Source of the DNA: Cryobacterium frigoriphilum
GTDB taxonomy: Bacteria; Actinomycetota; Actinomycetes; Actinomycetales; Microbacteriaceae
Reading direction: 5' to 3'
DNA: 51,299 bases
NCBI RefSeq assembly: GCF_004403305.1
Contig: NZ_SOHE01000002.1
Coordinates: 1 to 51,299, forward strand
Made by a program: the position numbers and the translations under genes. The notes below the pieces were generated by a model. It was not told the origin of the DNA and did no database searches. It saw only the letters and a list, made by a program, of their open reading frames with translations. Of this stretch, positions 44,206-51,299 are shown piece after piece. Within the stretch, counting starts at the first letter, position 1. Each line of letters begins with the position of its first letter.

Positions 44206-44240
44206 AAGAGGGGTCCGGCTTCGGCCGGGCCCCTCTTTTT
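44206..44240 (+). terminator. Rho-independent terminator after rplQ
   Basis: AAGAGGGGTCCGGC pairs with GCCGGGCCCCTCTT (one G-U pair) around a short loop and runs into a T tract. It ends the ribosomal cluster. Confidence 0.93.
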
Positions 44241-44254
44241 TCGCATTAACTCCG

Positions 44255-44260
44255 TAGGCT
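44255..44260 (+). promoter_or_regulatory. Putative -10 box of a leaderless transcript
   Basis: TAGGCT ends six bases before the ATG at 44267, and no ribosome-binding site lies between. This matches the pattern upstream of the gene at 13723. Confidence 0.4.
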
Positions 44261-44266
44261 GGTCAT

Positions 44267-45355
44267 ATGCCTGATCCGGAACGTGCCCAGAGCGTGCGAC
44301 CGCAAGCTCCCCGACCGCCCCGAGAGTCACCGCTGAGTTCCCGGGTGGCGGCGCCGTTGAGACTGGCCGCACCGCGGCATCCCGATGTGGCCGTCTGGCG
44401 GGCGGCGACGGATGCCGACATCGACGGCATCTGGCAGCTGCGGCAGGACATGGGCCGGGTCGATCACCCCAACTATCTGACCGCGCGCGGCGCGATCGCG
44501 GCCGACTTTGGCTACTCCCACTTTCACGCCGAACACGACTCGCTGATCGGCATCGACGGTAACGGCCGGGTCGTTGCGGTCGCCATGGTCATGTTTCCGC
44601 CGCGTCAGGTCACGCTCGTGCGCTCACTGCCGATCGGCGGAGTGCACCCTGAGCTGCGCGGCCGCGGAATCGGCCGCCAGTTGCTGGCCTGGCAGCTTGG
44701 GCGGGCGAAACAGCAGCTCGCCTCATCGAACAAGATGCTGCCCGGCTGGATTCTCGCCTACGCCGACGAACGCTCCCCGCAGAATGCCCGACTGCTGCGC
44801 CTGGGCGGCATGCACCTGTCGCGCTACTTTCTCTCGCTCGAGCGGCTGCTGTCCGAACCGATTGCGGCGGTCGAACCGGCGCCGGGCATCCGTCTCGCGC
44901 CGTTCACCGCGCAGGTGTCGCAGGCCGTGCACGTCGCCCGCGACGACGCGTTCATGGACCACTGGGCCAGCCAGCCGATGAGCGATGAGAACTGGAACGC
45001 CTTCGTGACCGGGCGCTGGTTTCGACCGGACCTGTCGTTCGTTGCCTTCGGAACCGACGACGCCGGCGTCGAGCAGGTCGTGGGCTTCGTGTTGTCGAGC
45101 GCGAACGAAGACGTCTGGCGCACGCAGGGGTTCACCGGCGGCTACGTCGACCTGGTCGGAGTGACGAGCGCCTGGCGCGGCCGGCACATCGCCCAATCGC
45201 TGCTCGCCGCACACCTCTCGGCCGGGCAGGCCCTCGGCTACGAACGGTCGACGCTCGCCGTGGACTCCGCGAGCCCGACCGGCGCCCTCGGCCTCTACGA
45301 GGGCATGGGCTACGCGCCGACCCACCGCAAGCTCGCCTTCACGCTGCAGTACTAG
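44267..45355 (+). CDS. Double-GNAT acetyltransferase (MshD-like)
   Basis: A 362-residue protein with two GNAT domains. The acetyl-CoA loops are VHPELRGRGIGRQLL in the N-terminal half and VTSAWRGRHIAQSLL in the C-terminal half; the second keeps only part of the RGxGxA pattern. Size and tandem layout fit mycothiol acetyltransferase MshD and its relatives. Other two-domain GNAT enzymes cannot be excluded, so no gene symbol is given. The start appears leaderless. It converges with the next gene with 31 bases between. Confidence 0.8.
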   Translation: MPDPERAQSVRPQAPRPPRESPLSSRVAAPLRLAAPRHPDVAVWRAATDADIDGIWQLRQDMGRVDHPNYLTARGAIAADFGYSHFHAEHDSLIGIDGNGRVVAVAMVMFPPRQVTLVRSLPIGGVHPELRGRGIGRQLLAWQLGRAKQQLASSNKMLPGWILAYADERSPQNARLLRLGGMHLSRYFLSLERLLSEPIAAVEPAPGIRLAPFTAQVSQAVHVARDDAFMDHWASQPMSDENWNAFVTGRWFRPDLSFVAFGTDDAGVEQVVGFVLSSANEDVWRTQGFTGGYVDLVGVTSAWRGRHIAQSLLAAHLSAGQALGYERSTLAVDSASPTGALGLYEGMGYAPTHRKLAFTLQY

Positions 45356-45386
45356 TCGGCAGCAGTTCTCAGCCGCAGCACGAGCG

Positions 45387-46073
45387 TCAGAAGGTGAGCC
45401 GCAGCACGATCCCGGTCAGGTCGTGCAACACGCTCGCGACGCCCGCGTTGACGGCGTCTTCGGCGCGATCCACCGTGACCGCAGATGCCGTCTGGTCTGC
45501 GGCGGCGCTGATGCCGGTGCCGCGGAACGTGGCTCCCTCCCAGACCGCCGCCGTTACGTTCTCGGTCGGTTCGGGCAGCTGAGCGCCGATCATAAGAAAC
45601 TCCTGACCCAGGTTTTGGGCGGTGAGCAGCGAAAAGACATCGACGACACCGCTGCCGGCTCCGAGAACCAGATCGGGGGCCAGCTCGACGGCCGTGTTGA
45701 GGTGCCGCTCGACCTCGTCGTCATCGGCCGCCTCCATCACCCGCAGCTCAACGTCGTGTTCGCTGGCCCACCGCTCGACGGCGACCCCGATCTGTCGGGT
45801 CGCGTTGTCGTCACCGGTGTAAATGACGACCGCGCTGAAGTCCGCGGGCGGTACGACGCCGTGCCACGAGCCGGGCTGTGGAGTCAGCGTCGCCTCCGAG
45901 GTGGGGAGCGTGATGCCCCCCAGAAAGCCCGAGCCGAGCGGGCGCAGACTTGAGCCCGAAGTGCCGACAGAACCTGACGTGTCGGTGGGGGTCGTGCAGC
46001 CGGTCACGAGGGCGAACATCGCGACCGCGACGGCCGCAGCCACGACAGTCGAGACGTGTGGTCTGGGGCGCAT
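45387..46073 (-). CDS. Lipoprotein, possibly periplasmic-binding-protein-like
   Basis: A 228-residue protein with a lipoprotein signal ending in LVTGC (C26 lipidated). The mature part has a Ser/Thr/Gly-rich linker, then a Rossmann-like pattern: VVIYTGDDNATRQIGVAVERWA, VELRVMEA, LAPDLVLGAGSG and FLMIGAQ. This resembles half of a substrate-binding protein of the BMP type, although the chain is too short for a full two-lobe protein. No transporter genes are adjacent. It is divergent from the HupE/UreJ-like gene, with a 199-base gap in which I see no clear site. Confidence 0.7.
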   Translation of the reverse strand: MRPRPHVSTVVAAAVAVAMFALVTGCTTPTDTSGSVGTSGSSLRPLGSGFLGGITLPTSEATLTPQPGSWHGVVPPADFSAVVIYTGDDNATRQIGVAVERWASEHDVELRVMEAADDDEVERHLNTAVELAPDLVLGAGSGVVDVFSLLTAQNLGQEFLMIGAQLPEPTENVTAAVWEGATFRGTGISAAADQTASAVTVDRAEDAVNAGVASVLHDLTGIVLRLTF

Positions 46074-46272
46074 GACAACTCATCCTCCGAGGCATATCGG
46101 GAATCGGGGAGAGTCCGACACCGCCACAGGTTGGCAGCCGCGGGTGGCCACGGGGTGTCGGCCGCGAATCAGGCAGGTGAACACTTTCAGCACCGCGTCA
46201 AGCGAATACCCCTTAACCCTGAGTTCACGCTTCAGGCGTTGCTTGTTCATCCGCTTCGGACAGGTTGAGCGG

Positions 46273-47520
46273 ATGAGTAGGATCGATTCTTCCCGGTATC
46301 GGGCACCCCGCCGCGTCAGCCTTCTGCCGGTTCTTCTGGGTCTGGTCGCTGCGGCCGCGAGCGTTGCCCTGACCGTGGCACCGGCATCGGCCCACGGCTT
46401 TGAGTCCACGGTCTACGTTGACGCGTCCGCGACGGCCAGCGGACAGATTCGCACCGACGTGTACCTCGAGTACGACCTGCTGGTCGTGTCCGCGGCCGAG
46501 AATCAGAATGATCCCGGCTTGTTCGACGACGGCATGGCGCTGTTTGAGACCGGCGATGAGGCGATTGCCATGAACGACCACGCCGACACGGTGTTGGACT
46601 ACGTTGAGGAACGGCTTCTGGTCGCATCTGCCGGCGCGGCGTGCGTGCCGACGCCCGTGGGCGACATCACGGTCGACCTGCGCGACGACGTGCCGTACGC
46701 CCTGCTGGTGCTCGACTTCGCCTGCGCGGCTGGGTCGGGGGAAGAATTGTCCTACGAATTGACCAGCAGCCTGTTTCCCGACGCCGAAGACTACGTGACC
46801 GACACCAAGACCATCGTGACCTACGAGCTCGACGGCCAGTCCGGAAGCGCCGCACTCGATTCCTCCCACACCACCTTCTCCACCGGGCAGGCCTGGCACG
46901 AACGCTTTGTCGAATTCTTTCTGCTGGGGGCTGAACACCTGGCGGCCGGCCCCGACCACCTGCTTTTTCTGCTCGCCCTCATCGTCGGATCACGCCGACT
47001 GCGTGACGTGGTTCTCGCGGCGACGACGTTCACCGTCGCTCATTCACTGACCTTCGTGATCGCGGCGCTCAACCTGATCGCCGTGCCGGACTCCATCGTC
47101 GAACCGATCATCGCCCTCTCGATCGCGGTGGTCGCCGCCTGGCCGCTGTGGATCAACCGTCGTCGCTCGCGCCTCTCCGGAACTGTCCGGGCCGCGCCCG
47201 CTGGGCCGTGGGCGCTCGGCCGGGCCGAGTGGGTTCGGCTTGCCGTCGTTTTCGGCTTCGGACTCGTGCACGGTCTCGGCTTTGCGGGGGCGCTCGGAAT
47301 CGACGAGGCGTGGTCGTGGACGCTGTTGTGGTCGTTGCTGGTGTTCAACGTCGGCATCGAGGCGGTGCAGCTCCTGATCATCGCCGTCGTCTTTCCGCTG
47401 CTGATTGTGATGCGGCGACGCTCGCCCCGGCTGGGGACCTGGATCACCGTGCTCGTCTCGGCCGCGGTGGCCGCGTTCGGCCTGGTCTGGTTCGCGGAGC
47501 GACTGATCGCACTCGCTTAG
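46273..47520 (+). CDS. HupE/UreJ-family membrane protein with large extracytoplasmic domain
   Basis: A 415-residue protein. A signal peptide (cleavage near ASA-HGF, residue ~40) leads to a ~190-residue soluble extracytoplasmic domain. The C-terminal half has about seven transmembrane segments with the HupE/UreJ signature: GAEHLAAGPDHLLFLLALIVG, FTVAHSLT and GLVHGLGFAG. The paired His and Asp suggest metal handling, as in HupE and UreJ (nickel/cobalt-linked). The ATG at 46273 is used; the longer upstream frame crosses the divergent promoter region. No hydrogenase, urease or other metalloenzyme gene is near. Confidence 0.85.
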   Translation: MSRIDSSRYRAPRRVSLLPVLLGLVAAAASVALTVAPASAHGFESTVYVDASATASGQIRTDVYLEYDLLVVSAAENQNDPGLFDDGMALFETGDEAIAMNDHADTVLDYVEERLLVASAGAACVPTPVGDITVDLRDDVPYALLVLDFACAAGSGEELSYELTSSLFPDAEDYVTDTKTIVTYELDGQSGSAALDSSHTTFSTGQAWHERFVEFFLLGAEHLAAGPDHLLFLLALIVGSRRLRDVVLAATTFTVAHSLTFVIAALNLIAVPDSIVEPIIALSIAVVAAWPLWINRRRSRLSGTVRAAPAGPWALGRAEWVRLAVVFGFGLVHGLGFAGALGIDEAWSWTLLWSLLVFNVGIEAVQLLIIAVVFPLLIVMRRRSPRLGTWITVLVSAAVAAFGLVWFAERLIALA

Positions 47521-47530
47521 ATGCACGGTC

Positions 47531-47551
47531 CCGGCCGTGTCACGTGGCCGG
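47531..47551 (+). terminator. Weak hairpin after the HupE/UreJ-like gene
   Basis: CCGGCC (47531-47536) pairs with GGCCGG (47546-47551), followed by ATGTTTTG. It lies just after the stop and would separate this gene from the phosphatase. Confidence 0.5.
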
Positions 47552-47680
47552 ATGTTTTGTGCAGCCTTTGCCAGCACGGCTCCTAGCATTCACACCCCAT
47601 TTACTCAGCAAGATCACACTGACGGTGCGTGCGCAGTTGCGCATCCGCGTGTTCTTAACCGAGAGGTACTGGAATCACAC

Positions 47681-49516
47681 ATGTCTTTTGACACCACAGC
47701 ACGGGCCGCACAGCCCGGACACCGACGCACGGGGATCGTCCTCGGCGCCGTTGCCGTTTGCCTCTCCATGGCGCTCACCGGCGGCGTGCTCACGGCGACG
47801 TCTGCCTTCGCCAGCACCTCGAGCCAGTCCGACATCGTGCTTCACGTCGGTGCTGACGAAACCCAGCGCAACTTCTCGTGGTACTCCGCAGGCAATACCG
47901 CGCAGGTAGCTCAGGTCGCACTGGCCGCCAACGTCGTGGATGGCGCCTTCCCCGGCCTGGCCACGAGCATCTCGGCTACCGGCGGACTCACCACGAGCGG
48001 CGAGTACAACCGCTTCGCCACGGTGAGCGGCCTCACGGAAAACACCGCCTACGTGTACCGCGTCGGCAGCGAGGGCGACTGGTCAAACACCTACTCCTTC
48101 CGCACCCAGGACTTCGACGGAGACTTCAACTTTCTGTTCTTCGGCGACCCGCAGATCGGATCGTCGAAGGACATCCCCGGCGACACCGCCGGCTGGACCG
48201 ACACGCTGAACGTGGCCACCGACACCTACCCCGACGCCGAACTGCTGTTCTCGGCCGGTGACCAGGTTGACTCCGCCGCCAACGAGACCCAGTACAGCGC
48301 GTTCCTCGAGCCCGACCAGCTGCGCGAGATTCCGTTCGTTGCCACCAACGGAAACCACGACGTCGGTTCCAAGGCCTACGAGCAGCACTTCAACACCCCG
48401 AACGTCGACGCCACGTCGGGTGCCGGTTCGGACACCGCCTCGGGCGGCAACTACTGGTTCATCTACAAGGACGTGCTGTTCCTTGACATCAACTCGAACA
48501 GCCGTGACAACGACTCGCACATCGCGTGGATGAACAAAATCGTTGCCGAGCACGGCGACGAGGCCAAGTGGAAGGTTCTTGCCTTCCACCACTCGATCTA
48601 CTCGCCCGCCGTGCACGCGACCGACACCGACATCATCGACCGTCGCAGTGTTCTTCCGACGGCGATCTCTGACCTTGGCATCGACGTGGTCCTGCAGGGC
48701 CACGACCACGCCTACGCGCGCAGCTACCTGCTGCACAACGGCGAGAAGGCCAACGCCGAGGAAGAGGCCGGCGCCGATTCCGTCATTGCCGGCCCCGGCG
48801 GCGTGCTGTATGTCACGGCCAACTCGGCCTCCGGCTCGAAGTACTACAACCTGCAGGCTCAGGGCTTCTCGTACCTGTCGGCCTCCAACCAGGAGAAGGT
48901 ACGTAACTACAGCGCCATCGAGGTTACCGATGATGCTTTCACGATTAAGACGCTGCGCAGCCAGGCCTACGGCGACGCGAATCCCGTCAACAGCGTCGTC
49001 GACCAGGTCACGCTGACCCGCGAGACCCTGCCGGACACGGATGCCCAGGAGCTTCAGGTCATCGTGCCCGAAGCCGCACCGGGCGAATTCGTTTGGAACA
49101 TCGACGGCACGAACGGGATCCTCGATCTCGGTACCGCTGTCGACGCCGGTGACCACTTCTCGGCCGTCGGTTCGATCAACGCGATCCGCGTGACCGACAC
49201 CCGGCCGACCGGCTCGGCGTGGTCGGTTTCCGCCCAGGTTGGTGACTTCACCTCCGGCGCCAAGTCGTTCTCGGGTCGCTACCTCGGCTGGTCGCCCTCC
49301 GTCGTGGAGACCGGTGGCGACGCCGTTGCCGGTGCCCCGGTTTCGTCCGGATTCTTCGAGGGTGACGGACTGTCCGTCTCCTCGACCCTGGGTTACGCGG
49401 CGAACGGCCACTCGCTCGGTTCCGCGAAACTCGACGCGGGTCTCGGACTCTCCGTGCCGGTCGACGTCACCGACGGTACCTACAAGGCGACGCTTACCCT
49501 CACCGCGCTGAGCTAG
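47681..49516 (+). CDS. Secreted purple-acid-phosphatase-like enzyme with WxL-like C-terminal domain
   Basis: A 611-residue exported protein. A signal peptide ends near ASA-FAS (residue ~44). A fibronectin-like N-terminal domain (residues ~50-145) is followed by a calcineurin-type metallophosphatase with all five metal motifs: D156 in FGDPQ, D194 in GDQVD, N225-H226-D227 in NGNHD, H303-H304, and H341-x-H343 in GHDHAY. The last ~150 residues (FVWNIDGTNG, VTDTRPTGSAWSVSAQV, and ATLTLTALS at the end) resemble a WxL surface-binding domain without its final Trp. The next gene encodes a DUF916-like partner. Confidence 0.88.
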   Translation: MSFDTTARAAQPGHRRTGIVLGAVAVCLSMALTGGVLTATSAFASTSSQSDIVLHVGADETQRNFSWYSAGNTAQVAQVALAANVVDGAFPGLATSISATGGLTTSGEYNRFATVSGLTENTAYVYRVGSEGDWSNTYSFRTQDFDGDFNFLFFGDPQIGSSKDIPGDTAGWTDTLNVATDTYPDAELLFSAGDQVDSAANETQYSAFLEPDQLREIPFVATNGNHDVGSKAYEQHFNTPNVDATSGAGSDTASGGNYWFIYKDVLFLDINSNSRDNDSHIAWMNKIVAEHGDEAKWKVLAFHHSIYSPAVHATDTDIIDRRSVLPTAISDLGIDVVLQGHDHAYARSYLLHNGEKANAEEEAGADSVIAGPGGVLYVTANSASGSKYYNLQAQGFSYLSASNQEKVRNYSAIEVTDDAFTIKTLRSQAYGDANPVNSVVDQVTLTRETLPDTDAQELQVIVPEAAPGEFVWNIDGTNGILDLGTAVDAGDHFSAVGSINAIRVTDTRPTGSAWSVSAQVGDFTSGAKSFSGRYLGWSPSVVETGGDAVAGAPVSSGFFEGDGLSVSSTLGYAANGHSLGSAKLDAGLGLSVPVDVTDGTYKATLTLTALS

Positions 49517-49523
49517 TTGACCG

Positions 49524-49556
49524 ATTGGGGTGGGCGCCGCCGGCGCCCACCCCAAT
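49524..49556 (+). terminator. Perfect 15-bp hairpin after the phosphatase gene
   Basis: ATTGGGGTGGGCGCC (49524-49538) pairs perfectly with GGCGCCCACCCCAAT (49542-49556) around a 3-base loop. TCGTG follows, without a T run. It may protect or partly terminate the upstream mRNA. Confidence 0.85.
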
Positions 49557-49605
49557 TCGTGCGTCAGCACCACCTGCCCCTTCATTTCACAGCCAAGGAC
49601 ACCAG

Positions 49606-50706
49606 ATGCCTGCCCGATCATCACGCAGCACGAGAAGTGCCGTATCCCTGCTTCGCGCCCTGCCCGTGGCCGTGGTCTTCGCCATCGGTGTGATGGCGGT
49701 CAGCCCCTCCGCGGCCGTCGGAACCGACGGTGACGTCACCTGGGGGGTCAGAACGGCCACGAACGACACCGACAGCGATCGTCAGAATTTCGACTACGTG
49801 CTCGACCCGGGCGAGACGCTCAGCGACGCGCTGGTCATCAGCAACCATGATGCTGAACCCCTCGAGTTGGACGTCTACGCGGCCGATGGCTTCACGACCA
49901 CGAGCGGCCAGGTCGATCTCGTCACACGCGACACCGCATCCGTTGCCGTGGGCAAGTGGACGGTGCTGAAAACCGGTCACGTGAGCATCCCTGCCGGAGA
50001 AACCGTGGAGGTACCCTTCCTGGTGACGGTGCCGGTCGATGAGACCCCGGGAGACTACCTCGGCGGAATCCTCACGTCTCTGCCGCAGCCCGGACAGGAA
50101 CAGGGTATCGATGTGGACCGGCGCCTGGGCATCCGCATGCACCTGCGTGTTCTGGGAGAGTTGCAGCCCGGGCTTGCTGTAGAGAACCTGACCGTTGAGT
50201 ACGCGGGCACCCTCAATCCGTTCGGAACATCCGACGCCACCGTGAGCTACACCGTGACCAATACCGGCAATGTACGTCTCGCGGCCGGCCAGACCGTGTC
50301 GCTTGCCGGGCCGTGGGGCGCGCTGCCCGCTCAGGTGAGCGCTGTCGTGCCCGTTCCTGAGTTGCTTCCGGGCGAATCGTGGCCGGTCAGGGTTGCGGCC
50401 AGCAAGGTATTCCCCGCGTTCTGGCTCACCGGCTCGGTTGTGCTCGATCCCGAACTGGCCGTCGTTGCCGGTTCGACGCCGGGGCTTGAGCCCGTTCAGG
50501 CGTCCACCGGTACCTGGGCGGTGCCATGGCCGCTGCTGGTTCTGCTCGTGCTTCTTGCCGGCGCGGTGTGGGGGGCGCTGATTCTCGTCACGCGTCGTCG
50601 CGCGGAACGTGCTCGTCTCGAGGAGGCCCGGGTGCAGCACGCCGTTGACGAGGCGCTGCGCGCAGTCGCGCCTCAGGTCGAGCAGCAGGGTGCCGCGTCG
50701 AACTAG
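49606..50706 (+). CDS. DUF916-like (WxL-associated) membrane-anchored protein
   Basis: A 366-residue protein. A signal peptide (ending near SAA-VGT, residue ~36) is followed by a beta-rich domain starting VTWGVRTATN, with NFDYVLDPGETLSDALVISNHD and IPAGETVEVPFLVTVPVDETPGDYLGGI. These match the layout of DUF916, the peptidoglycan-binding domain of WxL-linked proteins. A second beta domain follows. A C-terminal transmembrane helix (~residues 308-330) and a charged cytosolic tail end the chain. I chose the ATG at 49606, with AAGGAC upstream. Pairing with the WxL-like phosphatase before it suggests a surface complex. Confidence 0.82.
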   Translation: MPARSSRSTRSAVSLLRALPVAVVFAIGVMAVSPSAAVGTDGDVTWGVRTATNDTDSDRQNFDYVLDPGETLSDALVISNHDAEPLELDVYAADGFTTTSGQVDLVTRDTASVAVGKWTVLKTGHVSIPAGETVEVPFLVTVPVDETPGDYLGGILTSLPQPGQEQGIDVDRRLGIRMHLRVLGELQPGLAVENLTVEYAGTLNPFGTSDATVSYTVTNTGNVRLAAGQTVSLAGPWGALPAQVSAVVPVPELLPGESWPVRVAASKVFPAFWLTGSVVLDPELAVVAGSTPGLEPVQASTGTWAVPWPLLVLLVLLAGAVWGALILVTRRRAERARLEEARVQHAVDEALRAVAPQVEQQGAASN

Positions 50707-51299
50707 TTGTCGCTCGCGAGGGCCTCGAGCGCAGAGCGGATGCTGTCGGCGTAGACCTGCCCGCCCGTCGGGCCGGGGTGCACCCGGTCCTCGGCCAGCA
50801 GGTCGAGGCGCGGCGCGATCGCATCATGCCAGTTGGCCAGAACGACGTAGGGTTCGTCGTCGGAGAAATTCGCGAGGGTCGTGTTGACCGTGGGGGTCCA
50901 GTCCCGTTCGGCGAAGGCGTTGACGAGCACAAGGTGCCGGTCCGGGCCGATCGCAGTCTCGATTGCCGTCAACTCCCCGGCCGTGATGGGCCCGTTCGTG
51001 CCGAGACCCACGACGACCACGGGCCGCAGAGTTCCAGCAGCAGCGGATGCCGCGAGTATGCCGGCCGCGGAATACATGCCCCGGTTGACGGCGGCGTCGA
51101 TGGTGATGCCGGGAAATGTGGTCTGCAGCTCGGCGGCGGAGGCGAGCATGACCGAATCCCCGACGGCCGTGATGGCGTCGCCGGTCGGCACCGCGGCGGC
51201 CGCAGCGGCGGCGGCACGCGCGGCGTTCTCTTGCGCGGTACGCGCCGCCGCGACGGCTTCCGCGGCTTCGAGGGCGGCCTGCCCGCGCGCGATGGCGAC
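50703..51299 (-). CDS. C-terminal SGNH-hydrolase domain, 5' end missing (acyltransferase-3-like C-terminus?)
   Basis: The frame stays open to the right edge, so the start lies outside. The visible 198 residues begin with an Ala/Glu-rich helical segment (~45 residues). A complete SGNH-type domain follows: GDSV (block I Ser), GLGTNG (block III) and DRVHP (block V Asp-x-x-His). This domain often forms the end of membrane-bound acyltransferase-3 (OafA-like) proteins that acetylate cell-wall or surface polymers. A free SGNH hydrolase is the alternative. Its stop overlaps the stop of the convergent DUF916-like gene by four bases. Confidence 0.8.
   Translation of the reverse strand, partial: VAIARGQAALEAAEAVAAARTAQENAARAAAAAAAAVPTGDAITAVGDSVMLASAAELQTTFPGITIDAAVNRGMYSAAGILAASAAAGTLRPVVVVGLGTNGPITAGELTAIETAIGPDRHLVLVNAFAERDWTPTVNTTLANFSDDEPYVVLANWHDAIAPRLDLLAEDRVHPGPTGGQVYADSIRSALEALASDN

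Noticed and set aside
1..51299. tRNA or rRNA genes
   Set aside because: No cloverleaf-like GGTTCGAATCC arm or rRNA core sequence was noticed on either strand. A covariance-model scan would be needed to exclude them fully.

Overview
This 51 kb window is high-GC actinobacterial DNA, most likely from a member of the Microbacteriaceae (Micrococcales). The reasons are the GC-rich codon use, the frequent GTG starts, ribosomal proteins with Ala/Lys-rich actinobacterial extensions, a ribosomal gene order that lacks rpsN and rpsD at their usual places, and short dispersed repeats such as TCTCGACAAGCTCGA. No tRNA, rRNA, CRISPR array, insertion sequence or prophage was seen.

Region 1 (1-13607) is a type VII (ESX/WXG100) secretion locus. 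Two small membrane proteins precede a 1517-residue ATPase with an N-terminal FHA domain, two membrane segments and three FtsK/SpoIIIE modules. A WXG100 protein follows after a repeat-rich gap with an operator-like palindrome. Then come two related modules. Each has a ~100-residue WXG-like partner (motif W-x-D-K-R), a large substrate with a shared N-terminal helical domain, and one or two ~210-256-residue proteins of an unassigned paralogous family. The second substrate ends in a serine-hydrolase domain and is followed at once by a lipoprotein gene. This resembles polymorphic secreted effectors with accessory, chaperone-like and immunity-like partners. No EccB, EccD, EccE or mycosin is in the window.

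Region 2 (13723-22119) has a small hypothetical gene, the str operon (rpsL, rpsG, fusA, tuf) behind a good sigma-70-type promoter and a long leader, then an insertion between tuf and rpsJ. The insertion holds low-complexity and inverted repeats, a secreted CAP-domain protein, a 109-bp direct repeat full of iterated 19-mers, and an AbiEi-like/DUF559-like orphan gene.

Region 3 (22203-35078) is the S10 and spc operons (rpsJ to secY), then adk and map. rpsN is absent; a strong hairpin lies between rplE and rpsH.

Region 4 (35079-40922) is a mannitol PTS locus placed between map and infA: a divergent PRD-type regulator (mtlR), an extra free IIB, mtlA (IICB), mtlF (IIA) and mtlD. Sugar enters as mannitol-1-phosphate and is oxidised to fructose-6-phosphate.

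Region 5 (40953-44240) is infA, rpmJ, rpsM, rpsK, rpoA and rplQ, without rpsD, closed by a strong terminator.

Region 6 (44267-51299) carries cell-envelope and accessory genes: a double-GNAT (MshD-like) acetyltransferase, a lipoprotein, a HupE/UreJ-like membrane protein, a secreted purple-acid-phosphatase-like enzyme with a WxL-like C-terminal domain, a membrane-anchored DUF916-like protein that probably partners it, and the C-terminal SGNH domain of a gene entering from the right edge.

A theme across the window is tandem repetition in units of 14, 15 or 18 bp. It occurs inside protein tails and linkers (RplQ, MtlA, MtlF, two T7SS-associated proteins) and just upstream of start codons (6533, 10469, the mtl promoter).
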